A stretch of 64,000 nucleotides of DNA, taken from positions 620,001 to 684,000 of the forward strand of contig OZ255627.1 of assembly GCA_965276765.1 (NCBI GenBank), given 5' to 3'. This document shows positions 34,239 through 42,336 of the stretch, one piece after another. A model generated the notes under the pieces. It was given only the letters and a program-made list of their open reading frames with translations. It searched no databases and was not told the DNA's origin. This stretch comes from G965276765 sp965276765 (GTDB taxonomy: Bacteria > Actinomycetota > Acidimicrobiia > Acidimicrobiales > Palsa-688). The position numbers and the translations under genes are program-made. Numbering within the stretch: the first letter of the stretch is position 1; every line of letters begins with the position of its first letter.

Positions 34239-34943
34239 TTGAACTCCACGTTGACCTCCACCCCGGCTACCCCTCCCTACTTCTGCCAATGGGAGTCACC
34301 CGAATTGGTCCGGGCCATTGTCAGGGGCCAGATCCTGGCGCGAGAGGACCCGGCGTGGGCGTCGTCGGGGGCGGAGAGCCCCGATGAATACGAGTACTGG
34401 GGCCGGCGCATGTGTGGCGTGGCCTGCCTGCGGTCGATCCTCTCCGTTCGTGGGCTCACGCCCCCGCCGGCCGTCGTGGCGGCCAAGGCGCTTCTGGCCG
34501 CCGGCTGCTACCGGCGACGAGGGGACGGGGGGCTCGACGGGCTGATATATACCCCGTTCGTGCGGTATCTCGCATCCGAGTGGTCGATCGACGCCGAGGT
34601 CGCTGCGCCCCTGAGCGTTGCCGACCTGGTCGGCGCCGTCGATGGGGGCGCGACGGTCATTGCGTCGGTGAGCTTCTGGATCCGCAGGCCGGAGGCGGTT
34701 GCGCGGAGTCGCGGCGGGCACCTCGTGCTCGTCTACGGGCTCGCCGGCGGGGACCTCGTGTTCCACAACCCTTCGGGCGACTCGGCCGCAACCCAGGCCG
34801 GCGTGCGCCTCGGTGTGGCGACGTTCGAGGCGTTCTATGCCGGTCGGGGAGTGATTGTCGGGCGGGGCGGGGCGGGGGCTGTCGGGCGGGGCGGCAAGGC
34901 CGGACCTCGGGCGGCCGTCGGGCCTCGGGCAGGCAGGCGATAA
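34239..34943 (+). CDS. C39-like papain-fold protein
   Basis: The 234-residue protein has RRMCGVACLRSILSVRGL near residue 58, which supplies a catalytic Cys, and SRGGHLVLVYGLAGGDLVFH near residue 165, which supplies a His; the following NPSGD could supply the Asn/Asp. This is the peptidase C39-like layout used for peptide maturation or substrate recognition. No signal peptide or partner bacteriocin gene is seen. The start is TTG at 34239, 22 bases after the FAH stop. The last 30 residues (GRGGAGAVGRGGKAG) are a low-complexity tail ending 41 bases from an IS end, so the original C-terminus may have been altered. Confidence 0.65.
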   Translation: MNSTLTSTPATPPYFCQWESPELVRAIVRGQILAREDPAWASSGAESPDEYEYWGRRMCGVACLRSILSVRGLTPPPAVVAAKALLAAGCYRRRGDGGLDGLIYTPFVRYLASEWSIDAEVAAPLSVADLVGAVDGGATVIASVSFWIRRPEAVARSRGGHLVLVYGLAGGDLVFHNPSGDSAATQAGVRLGVATFEAFYAGRGVIVGRGGAGAVGRGGKAGPRAAVGPRAGRR

Positions 34944-35042
34944 CTAGCGCAAGCGGTGGGTGGGCCGGGCGACGATAATGGGATTTCTTTGCCCACTTTT
35001 ACAGTGGGCTTTCGCACTTTTGAGGCCTCGGGTTGGTTCGGG

Positions 35043-35378
35043 TCAGTGGCGGTTGCGATGGTCGTCTTCGACGATGTCGGTGGTGAGGTCGTGTAGCTCG
35101 GAGACGAGCTGGCGGAGGCGTCGGTTGTTGTCGAGCCAGGGCTGGTAGTTGGTGAGTTGCTCGTCGTTGAGTGTGCGGCTGACGGTCTTGCCGGCGACCT
35201 TGCGGGTCCACACGATGTAGGGGCCGTGGAGGGCGGAGGGTTCGCTGTGGCAGCGGCAGCCGGGCTGGCCGCAGCGGGTCCGGCGCTGTTCGATCGAGCC
35301 GGGTAGGGCGTAGTCGAGGCTGGCGATCTCTTTGATGATCTGGCGTTGTCTGGCTCGGCGTGCCTGGTCGATCCGCAT
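35043..35378 (-). CDS. DUF6788 family protein carried by the insertion sequence
   Basis: The 111-residue protein has the family core SLDYALPGSIEQRRTRCGQP, then GCRCHSEPSALHGPYIVWTR and KVAGKTVSRTL. This includes the Cys-Gly-x-Pro-Gly-Cys-x-Cys-His motif (possible zinc site). Such proteins are often seen beside transposases of this kind; their function is unknown. The ATG at 35378 gives a charged helical start (MRIDQARRARQRQII); further upstream the frame is low-complexity. It is divergent from the transposase and inside the inverted repeats. Confidence 0.75.
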   Translation of the reverse strand: MRIDQARRARQRQIIKEIASLDYALPGSIEQRRTRCGQPGCRCHSEPSALHGPYIVWTRKVAGKTVSRTLNDEQLTNYQPWLDNNRRLRQLVSELHDLTTDIVEDDHRNRH

Positions 35379-35453
35379 GCTGGTTCTGAGGATCCACCCT
35401 ATCCACGACTGCCGCCGGTCAAGATACCGGCGGCGGAGGGACGGGAGGAGGCC

Positions 35454-36760
35454 GTGCCCACGTCGGACAGTGACGCCAAGGATGGCTGGGAGGCGCTGGT
35501 GGGCCTGGCCAGGGACTGCTTTTCGGCGCCGAGCCTGTCGATCTTCACCACGCTTCTCACCGGGTGGGTCCTGGCCCCCGCCCGGCGCACCGTCACCGCC
35601 ATGATCGCCGTCGCCGACCCCGACGGCCGACGCGCCCATGACGCCTATCACCGCTTCTTGCGGGCCGGTCGCTGGTCCACCAACGCCGTGTGGAAGGCGC
35701 TCGTCGTGCACCTGGTGGCCACGCTGTGTTCCACCGGCACCGTCACCCTCGACGTCGACGACACGCTGTACAAAAGTCGGGACGCCGTATCGATGGTGCC
35801 GGCAGCTTCAGAGACGCAGTGCGCTCGACACGCAACCGGGTCGTCTACGCCACCGGGCTGAACCTGGTTGTGGTCACCTTGCGGGTGTCCCCGCCGTGGG
35901 GTGCCATGCCCATCGGTGTGCCCGTCGGGGTCCGCCTGCACCGCAAAGGCGGCCCCAAGACCACCGAGCTCGCCGCCGAGATCATCATCGAGGTGGCCTC
36001 GTGGCTGCCCGAGCGACGCTTCGCGCTCTGCGGTGACGGGGCGTACGCGTGCCTGGCCCGACGGCAACTACCACGAAGCACCATCACCTCCCGGATGCGT
36101 CGCGACGCCGCCATCTTCGAGCCCGCCCCACCCCGCACCGGCAAGCGGGGCCGGCCCCGAACCCGAGGCGCCCGCCTACAGACCCCAACCCAGATGGCAG
36201 CCCGCCTCGCCGACGGCGACTTCACCCCAGCCGACGCCGACTGGCGAGGCCGACCCAAGAACCTCCTGGTGTGGTCGATGCCGGTCCTGTGGTACTCCAT
36301 CGACCACAACCATCAAGTCCTCCTCGTGATCGTCCGCGACCCCGCCGGGGTCATGCACGACGACTTCTTCTTCACCACCGACCTCGACGCCAACCCCGGC
36401 GGGGTCGCCTCGCTCTACGCCGGGCGCTGGTCCATCGAGTGCGTCAACCGCGAGGTCAAACAATGCCTCGGCGCCGAAAACCCCCAATGCTGGAAGCATC
36501 TCGGCCCCGAGCGGGCCGCGTCGCTGTCGCTATGGCTCTACGCGGCCATCTGGGCGTGGTACATCCCCACCCACGGGACCGCCCCCACCTGGATCCCCCG
36601 CCCCTGGAACCCGAACAAGACCACACCCAGCTTCCTCGACGCGCTCGCCGCGCTACGCCGGACCCTATGGACGCAGCGAATTACCGACGTGTCGTCCCCG
36701 GGACCACTCCACCCGAAAATCATCGACGGCATCCTCAACGCCCTGGCCACCGCCGCATAA
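35454..36760 (+). pseudogene. IS4-superfamily DDE transposase, frameshifted
   Basis: The N-terminal part (GWEALVGLARDCFSAPSLSI, then TLDVDDTLYK with the first Asp) is in one frame. At the AAAA run 35772-35775 one A is missing and the rest continues in the next frame as SGRRIDGAGSFRDAVRSTRN, LCGDGAYAC (second Asp) and YAGRWSIECVNREVK. That last motif holds Tyr, Arg, Glu and Lys at the spacing of the IS4 YREK signature. Repaired, it would be about 435 residues. The GTG start at 35454 follows GGGAGGAGG. The slip site is a poor match for programmed -1 shifting, because the CAAAAG context does not re-pair well. Confidence 0.82.
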
Positions 36761-36969
36761 ACACCACGCCACCACCGCCCCCCAACCATCCAGCAAAAAG
36801 AGCCAAAATGCGAAAGTCCACTGTAAAAGTGGGCAAAGAAAGCTGCAACCCGGTAGCGCCTCCGGTGCCGTGCGGACCGAGGTGGGCAGCGCTCCCGACC
36901 GCACGCGACTCGCCATCGTCTCCGGCCCCAACCGCCGGTCACCCCAGCGCCCGAAGGCGCCCCCCAGCC

Positions 36970-37068
36970 TCAGGCCAGGTCGCTGCGCCGCTCGGCCTTC
37001 CAGCGTTGGATGTCGTCCGCCCGCCGCAGAACCACGTCGGCGTCATCACGGGGCACGACGACAACGCC
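36970..37068 (-). pseudogene. C-terminal remnant of an RraA-like protein
   Basis: The frame ends in GVVVVPRDDADVVLRRADDI, then QRWKAERRSDLA and a stop. That matches the closing strand and helix of RraA/HMG-aldolase family proteins (a GVVVVP segment followed by a charged helix). Upstream residues do not look like RraA and run into the end of livF. I read it as a 5'-deleted relic about 130 bases from the IS end, possibly once the last gene of the Liv operon. Confidence 0.45.
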
Positions 37069-37078
37069 GGCGGACCGA

Positions 37079-38017
37079 TCACTCGTGAACGATGCGGGCC
37101 GGGTCACCGGGACCACCGCCGAGCGGATCGCCCGGACCACCACCGAGCGGATCGCCGGCTCCCCCACCGGGCCGGTCGCCCGCAGCGCCACTGCCGCTAC
37201 TGCCGCTACTCCCGGCGCCACCAGAGGTTCCAGCCCCGGCGGGGTGAGGCGGGCTTGCACTCCCGGCCCCAGTCCCACCGAGAAACGACTCGACGAACTC
37301 AGGACTGCCGGCCAGCTCTTCGGGCGAGCCCTCCATGCGAAGCCGGCCGCCGGCGAGCACATAGGTCCGGTCGGAGATCTCGAGCACGGCGCGGGCCCGC
37401 TGCTCGACGATGAGCACCGATGCGCCACCGGCGGCGAGCTGCCTGACGTTCTCCTTCAAGAGCTGGTTGGCGATGAGGGGGGCCAGGTTGGCGGTCGGCT
37501 CGTCGAGCACGAAGAGCGCGGGCTCGAGCATGAGGACCCGACCCATGGCCAGCATCTTGCGTTCGCCTCCCGAGAGCTTCCCGGCCGGGCGGCGCAACAT
37601 CTCGGCGAGCCGGGGAAACACCTCCAAGACCTTGTCGACGCGACCGGGGACCTGCTTGGACGGGAGGAGGTAGCCGCCCATCTCGAGGTTTTCCTTGACC
37701 GTGAGCGGCGGGAAGACGTCGTCGACCTGCGGGACGTAGCCCACGCCGGCCCTGGCGACGTCCTCGGGCGCGCGGCGGGTGATCTCCTGGTCGTCGAGCA
37801 TCACTCGCCCGGCCAAGACCTCCACCACGCCGACGATGCTCTTGAGCAGGGTGCTCTTGCCCGAACCGTTGGGGCCCACGACGGAGACGACCTGGCTCGG
37901 CTCGACGCGCACGGACACATCCGACACGACGGCCCGGCCTCCGTACCCGGCGCTCAGCCCCTCGATGCGCAGAGCGGCTCCCCTCCGCTCGCCCGACTCG
38001 CCGCGCTCAGCCGACAA
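37079..38017 (-). CDS. livF: Branched-chain amino acid-type ABC transporter ATP-binding protein (LivF)
   Basis: The 312-residue ATPase has Walker A GPNGSGKST, Q-loop region GYVPQVDDVFP (LivF-typical), signature LSGGERKMLAMGRVL, Walker B LFVLDEPTANL and switch region LIVEQRARAVL. In LivF proteins Glu-Gln replaces the usual switch His. The core ends near residue 245; the remaining 65 residues are a Gly/Pro/Ala-rich tail with repeats of GDPLGGGP, absent from ordinary LivF. The ATG overlaps the end of the permease-ATPase gene by 11 bases. It energises import together with the LivG domain. Confidence 0.9.
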   Translation of the reverse strand: MSAERGESGERRGAALRIEGLSAGYGGRAVVSDVSVRVEPSQVVSVVGPNGSGKSTLLKSIVGVVEVLAGRVMLDDQEITRRAPEDVARAGVGYVPQVDDVFPPLTVKENLEMGGYLLPSKQVPGRVDKVLEVFPRLAEMLRRPAGKLSGGERKMLAMGRVLMLEPALFVLDEPTANLAPLIANQLLKENVRQLAAGGASVLIVEQRARAVLEISDRTYVLAGGRLRMEGSPEELAGSPEFVESFLGGTGAGSASPPHPAGAGTSGGAGSSGSSGSGAAGDRPGGGAGDPLGGGPGDPLGGGPGDPARIVHE

Positions 38018-39995
38018 GGTACGCCTCCACCACCTCGGGCCGGCTGCGAAGGACCGTCATCGTCCCTTCCGCCAGCACCTTGCCCTCCGCCATCACGACG
38101 ACGGGATCACAGAACTCGTCCATGATGGCGAGCTCGTGCTCGACCATCATGATGGTCATCCCCTCGCCGCACAACGCGACCAGCTCTCTTCCGATCTGCC
38201 GGGCCAGGTGCGGGTGCACCCCGGCCATGGGCTCGTCGAGCAGCAGGACTTCGGGTTCGGTCATGAGGGCCCGCATGATCTCCACCAGGCGGCGCTGGCC
38301 TCCGCTGAGATCGCCGGCGTAGGTGTTGGTGTACCTCGTCAGCCCGAAGCGCTCGATCATGGCCTCGGCCCTGACGATGTTGTCCTTCTCGGCGTCTCGC
38401 CAGTACCGCCGACCTCGGAGCGCCCCCATGAACGTGTCGCCGGGTTGCCCCGGCACGGCGCACAGCAGGTTCTCGGCCACGGTCAGCCGCTTGAACTCGC
38501 TGGCCAACTGGAAGGTGCGAACCAGGCCGAGGCGCGCCCGCTTGTAGGCGGGCAGGGCGCTCACGTCGTTGCCGTTGAGGAGGACGCTCCCAGACGAAGC
38601 CGGCAGCGTTCCCGCCATCATGGCGAGGGTTGTCGACTTGCCCGCACCGTTCGGTCCGATGAGACCGGTCAGCTGCCCTCGGCGCAGGACGAAGGAAGCG
38701 TCGGACACGGCGTGCACGCCGCCGAACACCCGGGCCAGTCCCCTCGCCTCGAGGACGTCGCCGGGCGGGGCGTCGATCGTGCGCAGCCTGCGGACCGAGG
38801 TGGTGGCGGTGGCCGATCCTTCGGCGACGCCGGTGGATGGGCCACCGAGCCCGAAGGCGTTGCCCGCCAGCACGTCGTCATCGACCTCGTCGCCGTTGGC
38901 GGCGTTGGCGGTGTGCGACCCGCCGGCGCCGTTCCCACCGGCACCATTCCCAGCGCCCGCGGCGGCGTCACCTCCAGCGCCGGCTCCGGCGAGCTGCAAG
39001 CCGGTCGCCGGCATGATGCGACCCCACCTGCGAACGACGCCGACCGAGCCGATCGCCCTCAGCCGCTCGGGGAGGATCCCCTGGGGGCGGAACCAGAGGA
39101 ACAGGATGATCAGCAGGCCGGTGGCGACCCATTGCAGCGCGGGGATCAGCCCGGGGGGCCCGAAGGAGGGGATGAACCTGGTCGCTTCCTCGAAGCCCAA
39201 GGGGACGATGATCGCACCGATGACCGCACCCTTGTGATTGCCGGCGCCGCCGATGATGACGGCGGCGAAGAGCACGATGGTCTCGGCGTACATCCATCCC
39301 GACGGCGCCCACAGGCTGATGAAGCCGACGAGGATGCCGCCGGAGAGGCCGGCGATGGCCCCACCGAGCACGAGCATGTGGACCCGGAGTCCCATGAGGT
39401 TCTTGCCGAGGGAGTCGGCCACGACGTCGTTGTCGCGCATGGCTCTGAGGGTTCGTCCGTAGGGTGAGTCGGTGAGCCTCCTCAAGAGCAGGTACACGAG
39501 CACGCCGATGACGACGGCCAGGCCGCCGTACTCCAGCTGATAGCTCAGGGACTGGGGGTTGATGATGGTGCCGAGCGGTGCCGGGATCAACGAGAGGCCG
39601 GCGGCCCCGTTGAGGAACGGCACGTAGTTGGTCACGAGGAGGTTGACCATGACCGCCGTCACGAGCAGTCCGATGGCGGCGAAGTCGCCCCGCAGGCGTC
39701 TCCCCACGAGGAACATGAAGGGCAGGGCGAGCAGGCCTCCGGCCAGGGCGGCGCCGACCCATGGCAGCGGGAACGGCAGGTTCCAGCCGAAGATGTAGCG
39801 CTGAAACCCGCCGTTGGCCGACTGGGACGGTAGAGAGAGCACGCCGGCGGCATACGCCCCCGCCGCCTGGAAGATGATGAAGCCGAAGTTCGTCACCCCA
39901 GCGACACCGAACTGCTGGCTCAGACCGAGGCAGGCGATGGCGTCCACGCCGCCGTAAACCAGAAGGGTCGTCAGATAGAACAAGAGAGCGTGCAT
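38007..39995 (-). CDS. Fused branched-chain amino acid-type permease and ATPase (LivM-LivG)
   Basis: The 662-residue protein joins a LivM permease and a LivG ATPase. Residues 1-330 hold the membrane helices with the LivM core GRTLRAMRDNDVVADSLG and IIGGAGNHKGAVIGA. A 90-residue Ala/Gly-rich linker follows. The ATPase (from about 420) has Walker A GPNGAGKST, Q-loop RTFQLASEFK, signature LSGGQRRLVEIMRAL, Walker B LLLDEPMAGV and switch His VEHELAIM. Both halves are complete and in one frame without sign of a shift, so the fusion looks real; such fusions are known in this transporter family. The start ATG follows GGAGGG. Confidence 0.92.
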   Translation of the reverse strand: MHALLFYLTTLLVYGGVDAIACLGLSQQFGVAGVTNFGFIIFQAAGAYAAGVLSLPSQSANGGFQRYIFGWNLPFPLPWVGAALAGGLLALPFMFLVGRRLRGDFAAIGLLVTAVMVNLLVTNYVPFLNGAAGLSLIPAPLGTIINPQSLSYQLEYGGLAVVIGVLVYLLLRRLTDSPYGRTLRAMRDNDVVADSLGKNLMGLRVHMLVLGGAIAGLSGGILVGFISLWAPSGWMYAETIVLFAAVIIGGAGNHKGAVIGAIIVPLGFEEATRFIPSFGPPGLIPALQWVATGLLIILFLWFRPQGILPERLRAIGSVGVVRRWGRIMPATGLQLAGAGAGGDAAAGAGNGAGGNGAGGSHTANAANGDEVDDDVLAGNAFGLGGPSTGVAEGSATATTSVRRLRTIDAPPGDVLEARGLARVFGGVHAVSDASFVLRRGQLTGLIGPNGAGKSTTLAMMAGTLPASSGSVLLNGNDVSALPAYKRARLGLVRTFQLASEFKRLTVAENLLCAVPGQPGDTFMGALRGRRYWRDAEKDNIVRAEAMIERFGLTRYTNTYAGDLSGGQRRLVEIMRALMTEPEVLLLDEPMAGVHPHLARQIGRELVALCGEGMTIMMVEHELAIMDEFCDPVVVMAEGKVLAEGTMTVLRSRPEVVEAYLVG

Positions 39996-40004
39996 GTCCC
40001 CTCC

Positions 40005-40871
40005 TTAGGTCCGAGCTCCGAGTAGGCCGGTGGGCCGCAACGCCAGGATCCCGAGGAGGAGGACGAAGGCCACGACGTCCTTGTACTCCGGCACGATGTA
40101 GGCCGCGCTGATCTCGGTCGCAAGCCCGATGACGACCGCCCCGATCATGGCCCCGTACGGCTGGCCCGGTCCACCGAGGAAGACGGCGGCGAGCAACACC
40201 ACGAGGAACAGATCGGTGCTGGTGGCACCGAAGCTGCCGGAGTCCATGGCGAAGACCGTGCCGGCGATCCCGCACAGGGCACCGGTCAGCAGCCAGGTGA
40301 TCGTCACCACCCGGTCGCTGCGGATCCCGCAGTTTCGAGCCAGTGACCGGTTGGCCGCGGTGGCCCGCATGGCCTTGCCCAACCGGGTGTAGCGCAGGAG
40401 GACGTGCACCGCCAGCATGGTGACCACGCTCAAGGCGATGATCACCAGCTGGACGGCCGTGAGCTGGAGGCCGCCTGCGGTCAGCGTCGGCCCCTGCGCC
40501 ATGGTGTACGAAACGCTCGTCCCTCCGACGATCGCCTGCAACCCGAACTCGAGGATGAGCGTCATTCCCAGCGCGACGATCACCATGGCCACAGGGGATG
40601 TCCTGCGGCGCTGGAACGGGGTGTAGATGAAGCGGTTAAGCAGCAAGGAGAGCACTGCGCCCGCCACCGCCGCCACCACGAGCCCGACCCAGACCGAGAC
40701 GCCATGCTGATTGACCGTGTAGGCGACGAACGCCCCGGCGATCATGACGGCCCCATAGGCCAGGTTGAGCACGTCGGTGACGGCGAACTGCATGGTGAAG
40801 CCCACGGAGGCGATGGCAAGCACCGCAGCGGTGACAAGGCCGAAGCCGAAGGAGGCGAGAAACAGGCTCAC
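40005..40871 (-). CDS. livH: Branched-chain amino acid-type ABC transporter permease (LivH)
   Basis: The 288-residue inner-membrane permease starts at GTG 40871 (SLFLASFGFGLVTAAVLAIA). It has the LivH-typical TMQFAVTDVLNLAYGAVMIA, the loop LGKAMRATAANRSLARNCGI that meets the ATPase, and LLAAVFLGGPGQPYGAMIGA. The frame is also open to the 42296 start of the binding-protein gene, but only because of a frameshift in that gene. With the binding-protein stop at 40873, the natural arrangement is TGATGTGA and the two are separate, coupled genes. Confidence 0.9.
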   Translation of the reverse strand: MSLFLASFGFGLVTAAVLAIASVGFTMQFAVTDVLNLAYGAVMIAGAFVAYTVNQHGVSVWVGLVVAAVAGAVLSLLLNRFIYTPFQRRRTSPVAMVIVALGMTLILEFGLQAIVGGTSVSYTMAQGPTLTAGGLQLTAVQLVIIALSVVTMLAVHVLLRYTRLGKAMRATAANRSLARNCGIRSDRVVTITWLLTGALCGIAGTVFAMDSGSFGATSTDLFLVVLLAAVFLGGPGQPYGAMIGAVVIGLATEISAAYIVPEYKDVVAFVLLLGILALRPTGLLGART

Positions 40872-40872
40872 A

Positions 40873-42296
40873 TCAGGCGCCCAACTTGCGCAGGGTGCTC
40901 GACGGGATGTTGCCGACGATGTGCACGTTGCCCCTGGCGTCGTAGGTGTTGATCTGGAAGAGCCCGTCGAGTCGTGGTAGCTGTCGAACTTCGTCGGCCC
41001 TCCTGGCCCGACGAAGCGGATCGACTTCCCGGCCTTGATGTCCTTCAATCCCTGGGCGTAGGAGTCGACCACAGTCGCCCCCGGGACGCCGTCAGCGATC
41101 TTCTCGATGTAGGGCCGGTACACGCTGGAGGTCGTGCTCTTGGCTTCGGTCATGGCGAGAGCCGCCAGGTTCATCCCGTCGTAGAGGTGGATGGCACCGG
41201 GGGCGGTCAGGTAGGTGGCGAAGTTGCCGCTGTTGCCCAGCTTGCTCTTCACTGCGGTCAGCGCCGACTCGAAGGTCTTGTAGGCGGAGCCGCTCGTGAG
41301 AACGGCGGTGTTGTCGGCCTGGAAGTTGGCCGCAAGGGTCGAGGCGCCGACGGCGGCGGCGACCGACTTGTACCAGGCCGGGTCGATGGTCGCCGATGTG
41401 CCGATGATCGGGATCATCTTGCCCCCGTTGAGCTGCTTGACCTCGGAGAGAAACGCCGCCTCGGTGGGTCCGAGGGCCTCGGTGAGGATCGCATCGGGAT
41501 GGGCGGAGACTATCTTCTGGGCTTCGGTCCTGAACGTGCTCGATTGCAGGTCAAGGGTCTCGTTGGCGACGACCTGCAGGCCGGCTTTCTTGATGGCCGA
41601 GATGGCCGGAGCGATGAAGGTCTGCGAGCCGATGTCGTTTCCAAAGGCCAACGCCAGCTTCTTGTAGCCCTTCTTCTGGGCGATGGCCACCATGGCGTAC
41701 GACTCGGCCAGGTCGGGAGCGACAAGCCGGTAGAAGTAAGGGAAGTGGGTGTGGTCGAACTCACTCTGACCGGTCATCGAGAAGACGACGGTCTTGTTGG
41801 CATTAATGATCGGCACGACCGAGGCGGCCTCGTCGGATGTAACGCCGATGACGAGGGCCAGGTTGCTCGTGGTGGCGTACATCTGCCGGGTGGCAGGCAC
41901 GGCGTCGGCCGGATCGCCCTTGGTGTCGACCTGCTTGCAGTTGACCTGCTTGCCGAGGATGCCGCCGGCCACGTTGATGTCGTGGGTCGCGGCGTAGCAC
42001 GACGCCAGGTAGATAGGCCCGAGAGCGGCGTCGGTCCCGGTGAACGGAGCCAGATCGGCGAAGGTGAGCGAACCCCCTCCGCCGCTGCTCGTGCTACCTC
42101 CGCCGCCGCCGGCGGATGGTCCGCTCGCCGTCGAGCTCGCCGACCCGCACGCGGCGAGACCGAGCACGGCGGCGGCGGCCACCGCGACGGTACGAAGGGC
42201 AGCGTGGCGGCGGAATGGGACGCGGCCCCGTGGGCCATTGGACTTGTGGTCGGAACGACCCGATATCCCTCGGGCCTCGAGCGGTGACGACTTCAT
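40873..42296 (-). pseudogene. livK: Branched-chain amino acid-type substrate-binding lipoprotein (LivK), 3' frameshift
   Basis: The N-terminus has a signal peptide with lipobox GLAAC, then a Gly/Ser linker and a type-I periplasmic-binding fold (GSLTFADLAPFTGTDAALGP, IPIIGTSATIDPAWY). At the GGG at 40963-40965 (minus strand) one base appears to be missing. The zero frame then reads SSRSTPTTPGATCTSSATSR and runs into livH, whereas the next frame gives the expected ending LFQINTYDARGNVHIVGNIP, SSTLRKLGA and stop. The gene would deliver substrate to the Liv channel. If the shift is real, the product would be a binding protein fused to a permease; an assembly error is more likely. Confidence 0.85.
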
Positions 42297-42336
42297 CTGG
42301 TTCCCCCTGCGGTTGATGGTTCGTTTGGTGGCTGAG

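Larger units (their letters stand above)
34984..36841. mobile_element. IS4-superfamily insertion sequence with DUF6788 passenger gene
   Basis: Inverted repeats of 33 bases at 34984-35016 and 36809-36841 match at 32 positions; both read TTTCTTTGCCCACTTTTACA inward from the ends. Each contains a GCCCACT/AGTGG(G/A)C dyad. The 1,858-bp interior carries a minus-strand DUF6788 gene and a plus-strand transposase gene with a frameshift. I see no target-site duplication in the immediate flanks. It lies between the C39-like gene and the Liv transporter operon. Confidence 0.88.

Noticed and set aside
35772..35775. Programmed -1 frameshifting in the IS4-type transposase
   Set aside because: The context TAC AAA AGT lacks a slippery heptamer that re-pairs in the -1 frame; a single missing A explains it better.
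38007..39995. The LivM-LivG fusion as a possible frameshift artefact
   Set aside because: Both halves are complete in one frame, with a low-complexity linker in between and no better alternative frame, so it is kept as a real fusion.
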